Positions 1 through 6,901 of a DNA stretch of 64,000 bases are shown here, one piece after another. The first letter of the stretch is position 1, and each line of letters starts with the position of its first letter. Source of the DNA: Bombilactobacillus bombi (lineage in GTDB: Bacteria > Bacillota > Bacilli > Lactobacillales > Lactobacillaceae). The position numbers were made by a program, and so were the translations under genes. The notes below the pieces were generated by a model that worked only from the letters and a program-made list of their open reading frames with translations, ran no database searches and was not told the origin of the DNA. Location of the stretch: the NCBI RefSeq assembly GCF_964340835.1, contig NZ_OZ204251.1. One strand, written 5' to 3'.

Positions 1-207
1 CGCTTGATTCTTCATGAGTTGCATCATTTGATTTAATTTCTTTTGCGAAGGTTTTTGCCCCATTTGCGCCATCATTTGGCGCATCATATCAGCTGAAATA
101 GGTGGATTTTCTTGTAAATAGTGTTTCATATAAGCTCGAGCACCGAAAAATCCTCCAATTAATCCAATAATTAACATAACAATTCCAACAGTAATTGTAA
201 TAGCCAT
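1..207 (-). CDS. yneF: YneF family membrane protein (UPF0154), C-terminus cut by window edge
   Basis: Starts ATG at 207 behind a GGAG site and runs off the left edge, so only 69 residues are visible. An N-terminal hydrophobic segment (about residues 2-24, glycine-rich, ending FFGARAY) is followed by a charged, methionine- and glutamine-rich tail, the pattern of the small single-pass YneF/UPF0154 proteins of Firmicutes. Their function is unknown. In Bacillus the gene also lies in the lexA-yneA-ynzC neighbourhood, which agrees with ynzC and lexA next door. Confidence 0.85.
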   Translation of the reverse strand, partial: MAITITVGIVMLIIGLIGGFFGARAYMKHYLQENPPISADMMRQMMAQMGQKPSQKKLNQMMQLMKNQA

Positions 208-272
208 TTCCACTCCACCTTCAATATATAGATACTCTTCTAGTTTATAAGATTTTTGTTATTTTAGCAAAA

Positions 273-533
273 TTAATCTTGTCTCCAACCATTATTTTTT
301 TGAATTTTATGCACTTTTTCTGGGGTAATCTCATGCCCCTTCTTATCATATAACTTTGTATGCAAAATTTGGTCTCTAAATCCCTTGCGAAAATTAGCCA
401 AATATTCTTTTCTTAACGTTGCCTGTTCTTGTTTTTCCTCAGGATCTAAACCGGATTGCTTCTGTTTATGAGCTAAAATATTAATTCTATCAATTAATTC
501 TGCTTGTCGTTTATTTTCATTCAATTCAACCAT
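273..533 (-). CDS. ynzC: DUF896 family protein YnzC
   Basis: An 86-residue protein of the DUF896 (UPF0291) family: an N-terminal helical hairpin with LIDRINILAHKQKQSG, then LRKEYLANFRKGFRDQ and the C-terminal VHKIQ segment. Family members are small soluble three-helix proteins; in Bacillus ynzC belongs to the SOS-linked yneA operon. It is divergent from lexA and shares the intergenic LexA box, so SOS control is plausible. The start is ATG 533 with a GGGGA-type ribosome site upstream. Molecular role unknown. Confidence 0.88.
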   Translation of the reverse strand: MVELNENKRQAELIDRINILAHKQKQSGLDPEEKQEQATLRKEYLANFRKGFRDQILHTKLYDKKGHEITPEKVHKIQKNNGWRQD

Positions 534-554
534 TGATAATTCCCCTTAATTTTA

Positions 555-568
555 CGAACATATGTTTG
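555..568. promoter_or_regulatory. LexA operator (Gram-positive SOS box)
   Basis: CGAACATATGTTTG matches the Gram-positive SOS consensus CGAACRNRYGTTYG at nearly every position. It lies between ynzC and lexA and overlaps the predicted lexA -35 element, which fits autorepression of lexA and possibly control of ynzC. Confidence 0.8.
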
Positions 569-594
569 AAACTGCTTAATGCATATGGTACTCT
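566..594 (+). promoter_or_regulatory. Predicted sigma-A promoter of lexA
   Basis: TTGAAA at 566-571, a 17-base spacer, and TACTCT at 589-594. The -35 overlaps the LexA box. The -10 is a weak match, so this is a prediction. Confidence 0.5.
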
Positions 595-621
595 AATAAT
601 AAAGATACTAGGAGTGTAACG

Positions 622-1248
622 ATGGGTCAAACAATCAGTTCTAAACAAAAAGATATTTTACAATGCATTTATGATTATGTTAAGAGTCGTGGATATCCAC
701 CAACTGTTCGTGAAATTTGTGAAGAAGTTGGATTATCTTCAACTTCAACCGTTCACGGTTACTTATCTCGCCTGCAAAATCATGGCTTCTTACAGCGAAA
801 CCCTACAAAACCTCGTGCTTTGGAAATAACTAATACTGGCTTAGCCGCTATTAATGTTCAGCAAGCACAAATTCCCGTTTTAGGAACTGTCACTGCTGGT
901 GAGCCCATTTTGGCCATTCAACAAAATGCTACTGACTTTTTTCCATTACCTCCAGATTTGCAATCAATAGATGGACAATTATTCATGCTCACAATTCAAG
1001 GTAGCAGCATGATTAATGCCGGAATTTTAAATGGTGATCAAGTAATTGTACATCAACAAAATACCGCCGAAAATGGCGAAATTGTGATTGCAATGAATAG
1101 TGACAATGAAGCTACTTGTAAAAGGTTTTATCAAGAAAGTGATCATATTCGATTACAACCTGAAAATGACGAATTTGATCCCATTATTTTACAAACAGCA
1201 ACTATTTTAGGTAAAGTTGTCGGCTTATATCGCCAGCACATTTTCTAA
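622..1248 (+). CDS. lexA: LexA SOS repressor
   Basis: Transcriptional repressor of the SOS regulon with RecA-stimulated self-cleavage. The 208 residues carry an N-terminal winged helix-turn-helix (about 1-65, with PPTVREICEEVGLSSTSTVH) and a C-terminal S24-type peptidase domain. The Ala92-Gly93 cleavage site sits in VTAGEPI; the nucleophile Ser129 is in GSSM and the general-base Lys167 in ATCKRFY, spaced as in Bacillus LexA. The ATG follows an AGGAG site. A LexA box overlaps its promoter and a bidirectional terminator follows. Confidence 0.97.
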   Translation: MGQTISSKQKDILQCIYDYVKSRGYPPTVREICEEVGLSSTSTVHGYLSRLQNHGFLQRNPTKPRALEITNTGLAAINVQQAQIPVLGTVTAGEPILAIQQNATDFFPLPPDLQSIDGQLFMLTIQGSSMINAGILNGDQVIVHQQNTAENGEIVIAMNSDNEATCKRFYQESDHIRLQPENDEFDPIILQTATILGKVVGLYRQHIF

Positions 1249-1276
1249 TTATGATTATTTTTATATAATTAATAAA

Positions 1277-1305
1277 AAAACACTTCTCACTCGAGAAGTG
1301 TTTTT
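1277..1305. terminator. Bidirectional terminator between lexA and rplS
   Basis: AACACTTCTC / GAGAAGTGTT inverted repeat with an A-run on the left and a T-run on the right. It can end lexA on the plus strand and rplS on the minus strand. Confidence 0.88.
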
Positions 1306-1318
1306 ATTACTTACTAAA

Positions 1319-1675
1319 TTAATTACGACGCTTTTCAGGTATACGAGCAGCCTTACCTCGTAATGAACGTAAGTAATATAGTTTGGCACGACGAACGCGA
1401 CCATGACGAATTACTTCAATTTTAGATACTCGTGGTGAATGTAATGGGAAAGTTCTTTCTACACCCACACCACTACTAATTTTACGTACTGTATAAGTAG
1501 CACTAATACCTGAACCCCGACGTCTAATAACAACACCTTCAAAAAGCTGAATACGTTCGCGACTACCTTCAACGACTTTAGCATAAACACGAACTGTATC
1601 ACCAGCACGGAAATCAGGAATATCATCACGTAATTGTGACTTAGTTACTTGGTCAATCAATGGACTCTTACTCAT
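1319..1675 (-). CDS. rplS: 50S ribosomal protein L19
   Basis: Large-subunit protein at the subunit interface. The 118 residues contain the L19 hallmarks: DIPDFRAGDTVRVYAKV, FEGVVIRRRG and the basic tail RRAKLYYLRSLRGKAAR. An upstream in-frame extension to 1750 exists, but ATG 1675 is chosen because it is preceded by AGGGAGA and gives the family N-terminus (MSKSPLIDQV). It follows trmD as in other Firmicutes but has its own promoter and leader. Confidence 0.97.
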   Translation of the reverse strand: MSKSPLIDQVTKSQLRDDIPDFRAGDTVRVYAKVVEGSRERIQLFEGVVIRRRGSGISATYTVRKISSGVGVERTFPLHSPRVSKIEVIRHGRVRRAKLYYLRSLRGKAARIPEKRRN

Positions 1676-1757
1676 AAAAATTTCTCCCTTACTGATACTC
1701 ATGTAAATCTGAACATTACAGCGGAATATCGTTGTATTGTGTAAACACACAAGTTAC
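1676..1757 (-). ncRNA. Candidate L19 autoregulatory mRNA leader
   Basis: The untranslated region upstream of rplS contains a small hairpin (TTGTGT...ACACAA, 1737-1752) and ends at the ribosome site. L19 leaders upstream of rplS are known in low-GC Gram-positives. I infer membership from position and length; the full consensus was not checked. Confidence 0.4.
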
Positions 1758-1785
1758 ATATTAACATAATTATCAAAATTGTAAA
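1758..1785 (-). promoter_or_regulatory. Predicted sigma-A promoter of rplS
   Basis: TTTACA (1780-1785), a 16-base spacer, and TAATAT (1758-1763) on the minus strand, in the gap after trmD. Confidence 0.5.
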
Positions 1786-1786
1786 G

Positions 1787-2518
1787 TTAATTATCATCTT
1801 GTTGTAAATCTGCCAAAAATTGGCGGTCGGAAGTTGACAAGTCAGCTTGCTTTATTAAGTCTGGCCGAAATTGATAAGTCTTCTTTAATGATTCTTGATG
1901 CCGCCACTGTGCAATCTTTTGATGATTACCACTGAGTAATACCTCGGGTACCTTCATTCCACGATATTCTGCTGGACGGGTGTATTGCGGATATTCCAAT
2001 AAACCTGCACTAAAAGAATCCGAATATGCTGAATCTTGATTACCTAAAACTCCCGGTACAAATCGAGCCAACGCATCAATCATCATCATTGCTGCCATTT
2101 CTCCGCCCGTAATGACAAAATCACCAATTGACAAACGATCAGTAGCTAACTTCTCTATTCGGGCATCAAAACCTTCATAATGACCACAAATAAATACTAG
2201 ATGTTGTTCCTGCGCAAGATTTTGCGCAATGCTTTGATCAAAACGCTGCCCTGCCGGATCCATGAGAATTACTCGTTTAAAATTCGGATCAGCTTCATTA
2301 ATTGCATCCATTGCTCGATAAATTGGTTGAGGTTCTAAAAGCATCCCCGCGCCGCCACCATAAGGAGTATCATCAACATGATGGTGTTTATCAGTGGAAT
2401 ATTGACGAAAATCACAAATATTAATATTTAAGAGCTCCTTGGCTTGGGCTTTTCCCAGTAATGATTCATCGAGGGCTTGAAACATTTTAGGAAAAAGCGT
2501 TAATATATCAATCTTCAT
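1787..2518 (-). CDS. trmD: tRNA (guanine-N1)-methyltransferase
   Basis: Methylates G37 at N1 in tRNAs reading codons with a 5' C, using S-adenosylmethionine, to prevent +1 frameshifting. The 243 residues show the SPOUT trefoil-knot pattern: DILTLFPKMF at the start, DDTPYGGGAGMLL, VFICGHYEGFDARI and SIGDFVITGGE. The first ATG is at 2518; a TTG just upstream is less well placed relative to the AGGG site. It overlaps the rimM end by 11 bases, consistent with translational coupling in the rimM-trmD pair. Confidence 0.96.
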   Translation of the reverse strand: MKIDILTLFPKMFQALDESLLGKAQAKELLNINICDFRQYSTDKHHHVDDTPYGGGAGMLLEPQPIYRAMDAINEADPNFKRVILMDPAGQRFDQSIAQNLAQEQHLVFICGHYEGFDARIEKLATDRLSIGDFVITGGEMAAMMMIDALARFVPGVLGNQDSAYSDSFSAGLLEYPQYTRPAEYRGMKVPEVLLSGNHQKIAQWRHQESLKKTYQFRPDLIKQADLSTSDRQFLADLQQDDN

Positions 2519-3032
2519 CAATTAACCCTTCTGGCAAGTCAACTGTTGCCAACTGTGTTGTCAAATTTACTTCAACTAATGTCGACTTCAAAATTGGAAT
2601 TAAAATTTCACGACCGTGTTTATCTTGAACTGTCCAGACATCATTTGGTCCTAAACTCATAATATCAGTGACTGATCCTAAAAAACCGCGGTTTACATCT
2701 TTAACATTAATTCCCATAATATCCTTATAAAAATATTGTCCCTCTTCTAACTCTGGCATCGATGTTGTATCAGCATATAAATCACAATTTTTGTAGACTT
2801 CGGCCTCACTAATACTCTCGATATTAGTCAATTTAAGTAACCAAAACTTTTGTTGCATACGAGCATTTTGAATAGTAAATTGCTGATATTGATTGTGCAT
2901 CTTAATAAAAACTTTATTTTGTTCAGCAAAGCGTTCTAGGGCAAAGTCAGTCGTAGCTACAACCTTTAATTCACCACGATTCCCATGTGTATTAATAATC
3001 CGACCAATACGGACATATTGTAATTGTTCCAT
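2508..3032 (-). CDS. rimM: 16S rRNA processing protein RimM
   Basis: Assembly factor for the 30S head that binds ribosomal protein S19. The 174 residues have the N-terminal RimM beta-barrel (VRIGRIINTHGNRGELKVV) and a C-terminal PRC barrel (YFYKDIMGINVKD through LIPILKSTLVEVNL). ATG 3032 follows an AGG site. It lies in the standard khpA-rimM-trmD order, and its 3' end overlaps trmD. Confidence 0.95.
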   Translation of the reverse strand: MEQLQYVRIGRIINTHGNRGELKVVATTDFALERFAEQNKVFIKMHNQYQQFTIQNARMQQKFWLLKLTNIESISEAEVYKNCDLYADTTSMPELEEGQYFYKDIMGINVKDVNRGFLGSVTDIMSLGPNDVWTVQDKHGREILIPILKSTLVEVNLTTQLATVDLPEGLIDED

Positions 3033-3075
3033 TAAACCTCCAAATGGCCAAAATATAAAAATAATTTATAAAATA

Positions 3076-3109
3076 TGCCTCCAAAAACGAGATTTCGTTC
3101 ATGGAGGCA
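3076..3109 (-). terminator. Hairpin between khpA and rimM, possible terminator
   Basis: TGCCTCCA / TGGAGGCA with an inner ACGA/TCGT pairing makes a stable stem. On the minus strand it is followed by an A/T-rich tract rather than a pure T-run, so it may be an intra-operon attenuating or processing hairpin. Confidence 0.55.
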
Positions 3110-3199
3110 ATTAATCACAGACATTATTATTGATAATATCCTATACAAAAAATATATTGACATGCATGCCAATAGCACAGTTTTCACAAAATAACTTCA

Positions 3200-3457
3200 T
3201 TACTCACTATCAGCTTCCGGTATAATATTAAGCTTGATTTTTCTAGTAGTATCATGATTTTGTGAATATACGATTGTGCGAATAGCTTGTGCAACTCGCC
3301 CTTGTTTGCCAATAATTCGACCTGCATCTTTTGAGCTTACGTGCAAATCATAAACCAGAAAATCAGGTTGTTCTTCAGTGGTCACTACAACTTGGTCTTT
3401 CTTATCAGCTAACGGCAAAACGATTGCTTTAATAAAATCTGTAATATTAGTTGCCAT
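3200..3457 (-). CDS. khpA: KH-domain RNA-binding protein KhpA
   Basis: An 85-residue protein consisting of one KH domain with the RNA-binding GxxG loop (GRIIGKQGRVAQAI). In streptococci and lactobacilli KhpA pairs with KhpB/EloR to control cell elongation through RNA binding; that role is taken from the family. It lies 14 bases after rpsP and before rimM, as in other Lactobacillales. The ribosome site is weak, so translation may be coupled to rpsP. Confidence 0.93.
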   Translation of the reverse strand: MATNITDFIKAIVLPLADKKDQVVVTTEEQPDFLVYDLHVSSKDAGRIIGKQGRVAQAIRTIVYSQNHDTTRKIKLNIIPEADSE

Positions 3458-3471
3458 CTTCTAACACACGC

Positions 3472-3753
3472 CTATTTAGCATTCTTTGCTGCTAGTTTAG
3501 CTTCATGAAGTTGTTTCATGATACCTTTTTTAGATAACAAGTTACGTACAGTATCAGAAGGCTGTGCACCCTTTTGCAACCAATCTAAAGCTGCGGCTTC
3601 GTCTAATTTAAATTGTTCCTTGCGTAATGGGTTATAGTATCCAATTTCTTGAATAAAACGACCATCACGAGGTGATCGTGAGTCTGCTACAACAATTCTG
3701 TAAAATGGACGTTTCTTACTTCCCATACGACGCATACGAATTTTAACTGCCAT
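3472..3753 (-). CDS. rpsP: 30S ribosomal protein S16
   Basis: Small-subunit assembly protein. The 93 residues begin MAVKIRMRRMGSKKRPFYRIVVADSR and contain the S16 block GRFIQEIGYYNP. ATG 3753 is chosen over an in-frame TTG six bases upstream because it is 7-8 bases from GGAGGAA, while the TTG would nearly touch it. It heads the rpsP-khpA-rimM-trmD group and has its own strong promoter. Confidence 0.97.
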   Translation of the reverse strand: MAVKIRMRRMGSKKRPFYRIVVADSRSPRDGRFIQEIGYYNPLRKEQFKLDEAAALDWLQKGAQPSDTVRNLLSKKGIMKQLHEAKLAAKNAK

Positions 3754-3789
3754 TATCAAATTCCTCCAAATAATTTCTTAACGTTAGTA

Positions 3790-3818
3790 ATTATACTGAA
3801 AATCAAAGCTACTGTAAA
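3790..3818 (-). promoter_or_regulatory. Predicted sigma-A promoter of rpsP
   Basis: TTTACA (3813-3818), exactly 17 bases, then TATAAT (3790-3795) on the minus strand. The -35 sits inside the hairpin that follows ffh. Confidence 0.7.
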
Positions 3819-3836
3819 GCTTTTTTTCTTTACAGT
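3811..3836 (-). terminator. Hairpin at the end of ffh
   Basis: ACTGTAAAG / CTTTACAGT inverted repeat touching the ffh stop codon. The downstream minus-strand tract (AGCTTTGATTTT) is only moderately T-rich, so termination would be partial. Confidence 0.4.
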
Positions 3837-5272
3837 TATGATTTAAATCTTTTGACCTTTTTTAAACGTTTCTTTTTACGTTTTTTATTACGCCGAACCA
3901 TTGAGCCCATTGCCATTTTGCCGATTTTACCTTGTAAGCCGCCGCCCATCATTTGATCCATTCCATTAAAATTACCTTTACTCATCTTTTGCATCATGGT
4001 TTGCATTTGCTTAAATTGTTTAATCATTCGGTTAACTTCTTGAATTGGCCGCCCGGCACCTGAAGCCAAGCGCCGCCGCCGAGAAGGATTCAACAAGTCA
4101 GGATTTTGACGCTCTTGCGGAGTCATAGAATAAACAATGGCCTTCAAATGTTCTAAATCTTGCGGATCCATTTTAACATTTTGCAAGGCAGGATTATTAG
4201 CCATTCCTGGAATCATCTTCATGATTTCATCCATTGGCCCCATTTTTTGAACTTGATCTAATTGATCAACAAAATCATTAAAATCAAAATTATTTTCCTG
4301 CATTTTGCGGGTTAATTCTTCGGCTTGCTTTTCATCGTAATCTTTTTGGGCTTTTTCAATGAGAGTCATCATATCTCCCATACCCAAAATTCGATTAGCC
4401 ATCCGATCAGGATGAAATACTTCTAAGGCATCCAGCTTTTCACCAGAACCAATAAATTTAATTGGTTTCCCGGTTACGGAACGAATAGAAAGTGCCGCAC
4501 CGCCACGGGTATCACCATCTAACTTAGTTAAAATGACACCGGTAATATCTAAGCGTTCATTAAATCCTTCTGCAACATGGGTAGCAGCTTGACCCGTCAT
4601 CGAATCAACAACTAATAAAATTTCATTAGGATGCGCAATCGCTTTAATCTGGCTCAACTCATCCATTAATTGATCATCAATTTCTAAACGACCAGCAGTA
4701 TCTATTAAGACATAATCATTTTTATCATCAGCTGCTTTTTGCAGTCCATTTTTAACAATGTCTACAGGATTACGCTGAGTGCCCTCATCATAAACTGGAA
4801 CGTCTAATTGCTGTCCAATTGTCTTTAACTGTTCAATTGCTGCGGGACGATAAACATCGGCAGCAATAAAGAGCGGACGTGCCTTTTGCTCTTCTTTAAG
4901 ATAACGGGCTAATTTCCCTGCGGAGGTCGTTTTACCAGCACCTTGAAGCCCGACCATCATAACAATCGTTGGGATTTTATCTGCCTTATTAAGTAAAACT
5001 GCTTGGGAACCCATAATCTTGGTTAATTCTTCATTAACAATTTTAATGACTTGCTGGGCAGGTGTTAAGCTATCTAAAACTTCACTGCCAATCGCCCGTT
5101 CACGAACAGTTTTAATAAAAGTCTTGGTTACATCAAAATTAACATCCGCTTCCAATAAAGCCAAGCGGACTTCACGCATCATTTCACGGACATCGGCCTC
5201 TGTAACTTTGCCTTTGCCTCGTAATTTAGAAAAAGTTTTTTGGAGTCGTTCACTTAATCCTTCAAAAGCCAT
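3836..5272 (-). CDS. ffh: Signal recognition particle protein Ffh
   Basis: SRP54-type GTPase that binds signal sequences and 4.5S/scRNA and delivers ribosomes to FtsY. The 478 residues show the N domain, the G domain with Walker A GLQGAGKTT (about 108-116), DTAGR and TKLDG motifs, and a methionine-rich M domain (from about 300, with GPMDEIMKMIPGM). The C-terminal tail is strongly basic (RRNKKRKKKRLKKVKR). ATG 5272 follows AGGAG. It lies directly after ylxM and ftsY, the usual SRP cluster. Confidence 0.97.
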   Translation of the reverse strand: MAFEGLSERLQKTFSKLRGKGKVTEADVREMMREVRLALLEADVNFDVTKTFIKTVRERAIGSEVLDSLTPAQQVIKIVNEELTKIMGSQAVLLNKADKIPTIVMMVGLQGAGKTTSAGKLARYLKEEQKARPLFIAADVYRPAAIEQLKTIGQQLDVPVYDEGTQRNPVDIVKNGLQKAADDKNDYVLIDTAGRLEIDDQLMDELSQIKAIAHPNEILLVVDSMTGQAATHVAEGFNERLDITGVILTKLDGDTRGGAALSIRSVTGKPIKFIGSGEKLDALEVFHPDRMANRILGMGDMMTLIEKAQKDYDEKQAEELTRKMQENNFDFNDFVDQLDQVQKMGPMDEIMKMIPGMANNPALQNVKMDPQDLEHLKAIVYSMTPQERQNPDLLNPSRRRRLASGAGRPIQEVNRMIKQFKQMQTMMQKMSKGNFNGMDQMMGGGLQGKIGKMAMGSMVRRNKKRKKKRLKKVKRFKS

Positions 5273-5283
5273 TCTGTTTTCTC

Positions 5284-5625
5284 CTATTCCAGCTTCATTA
5301 ATTCATTGGTTACCGATATTAAGTCTACATCATCGGAGTATTTTTGTGTTACTTGTTTTTGTAACTGACGCAATAATTTTTCTCGTCGCAAAAAATTGCG
5401 ATATAAATGAAGTTGTTGTTCATACTTAGTTAAAATTTTAACAGTTCTTTGTAGATTATCATAAACTGCTTGGCGGCTCACTTGTTGTAACTGGGCAATT
5501 TCTCCCAGTGAATAATCATCACCATAATACAGCTGCATATACAAATTTTGTTTAGTTGTTAATAATGGTTGATAAAAGTCATACAACATATTAATTTGTG
5601 TAGTTTTTTCAATATTCTCACTCAT
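5284..5625 (-). CDS. ylxM: YlxM family SRP-associated regulator
   Basis: A 113-residue protein of the UPF0122/YlxM family, a sigma-factor-like helix-turn-helix with YGDDYSLGEIAQLQQVSRQAVYDNLQRT (quoted here as the conserved core from YSLGEIAQ to QAVYDN). In streptococci YlxM binds scRNA and Ffh and modulates SRP GTPase activity. It lies between ftsY and ffh, two bases after the ftsY stop, so co-translation is likely. Confidence 0.92.
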   Translation of the reverse strand: MSENIEKTTQINMLYDFYQPLLTTKQNLYMQLYYGDDYSLGEIAQLQQVSRQAVYDNLQRTVKILTKYEQQLHLYRNFLRREKLLRQLQKQVTQKYSDDVDLISVTNELMKLE

Positions 5626-5627
5626 AA

Positions 5628-6899
5628 CTATTCTTCCGTCAACAAGTTACTAAAGAGACCGGTAGCAAATTTTTGTGGATCAAAAATTTGTAAATCTTGA
5701 ACCTTTTCTCCCAAACCTACCAATTTTACTGGAATATGCAATTCATCATTAATGGCCAAGACAATACCACCCTGCGAAGAACCATCTAATTTAGTTAGAA
5801 CTATTCCTGTTACTTGTGTAGTTTTTTCGAATTGTTTGGCTTGACTTAAAGCATTTTGACCAGTTGTTGCATCAATTACTAACAAGACTTCATGGGGAGC
5901 ATCGGGAACTTCACGAGTAATAATCCGCTTAATTTTTTCTAGTTCTTTCATCAAATTAGTATTATTTTGTAACCGACCTGCTGTATCTACTAATAAAATA
6001 TCATATTGTTCTTTTTTAGCAGTTTGAATAGCTTCAAATACTACTGCTGCTGGATCAGCACCAGCTTTACTAGCAACAGTTGTTACACCAACTTGTTCGC
6101 CCCAAGATTGCAGTTGCTCAATCGCTCCCGCTCTGAAAGTGTCACCAGCGGCTAAAAGTACTTTTTGACCCTGAGATTTAAACTGGGCTGCTAATTTACC
6201 AATTGTTGTAGTTTTACCAGCACCATTAACTCCCACAAATAAAATGATATTTAATGGTCGTTGAGAATCAACATTTAAAGTAAAATCATGGTCGGCAGCA
6301 TCTTCTTGATAAAGTTGTGCCATTTTTTCTACAATTACATGCGAAACTTCTTTTTGTGATTTGACATTTTTTAGTTTGACTTCAGTTCGTAAAGAATCAG
6401 AAATTTTCAAAGCCATTTCATAACCAACATCTGATTGAATTAACAAGTCTTCTAAATCTTCAAAAAAGTCCTCATCTACGCTACGAAAATTGGCCATAAA
6501 AGCGTTAAATTTATCCCGAAAACTATGGCGCGTTTTTTGTAAACCAGCATCATATTCTTCTTGCTCATCAACTGGCTCAGTTTCTGAAGCAGACGCAGTA
6601 TCATCAACTTCAATGTCATCATCTTCTTTAACACCAGCACTGTCAGATGTTGGTTGTGGTTCGGCAGGTGTTTTTGGTGTAGAAGATGGTTGTGGATCTG
6701 CCATAGTAGTTGTTGAAATATCCTTAGATGCTGAGCTCTCATCAGAAACATTATTTTCAGTATCTATATCAAGATTTTCTGTTTTTTCGTCTAATGATTT
6801 TTGTTCTTGCTCGGTATCCAAAGATTCTTTAGATTGTTCTTCAGTTTCTTTGCGTTCAGCAACGTTTTTTTTCTTCTTAAAAATATCAAATAATCCCAT
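5628..6899 (-). CDS. ftsY: Signal recognition particle receptor FtsY
   Basis: SRP receptor GTPase docking ribosome-nascent-chain complexes at the membrane. The 423 residues divide into a basic N-terminal patch (FKKKKN), a long acidic low-complexity linker rich in E, D, S and T (about 15-120), and the NG domain: Walker A GVNGAGKTTTIGKLA (about 223-237), DTAGRLQNN, TKLDGSSQGG and the GLGEKVQDL close. The acidic linker mediates membrane contact in family members. ATG 6899 comes three bases after the smc stop. Confidence 0.97.
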   Translation of the reverse strand: MGLFDIFKKKKNVAERKETEEQSKESLDTEQEQKSLDEKTENLDIDTENNVSDESSASKDISTTTMADPQPSSTPKTPAEPQPTSDSAGVKEDDDIEVDDTASASETEPVDEQEEYDAGLQKTRHSFRDKFNAFMANFRSVDEDFFEDLEDLLIQSDVGYEMALKISDSLRTEVKLKNVKSQKEVSHVIVEKMAQLYQEDAADHDFTLNVDSQRPLNIILFVGVNGAGKTTTIGKLAAQFKSQGQKVLLAAGDTFRAGAIEQLQSWGEQVGVTTVASKAGADPAAVVFEAIQTAKKEQYDILLVDTAGRLQNNTNLMKELEKIKRIITREVPDAPHEVLLVIDATTGQNALSQAKQFEKTTQVTGIVLTKLDGSSQGGIVLAINDELHIPVKLVGLGEKVQDLQIFDPQKFATGLFSNLLTEE

Positions 6900-6901
6900 T
6901 T

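Noticed and set aside
5019..5429. Plus-strand frame opposite ffh/ylxM
   Set aside because: Antisense of conserved coding sequence, without a ribosome site or recognisable domain.
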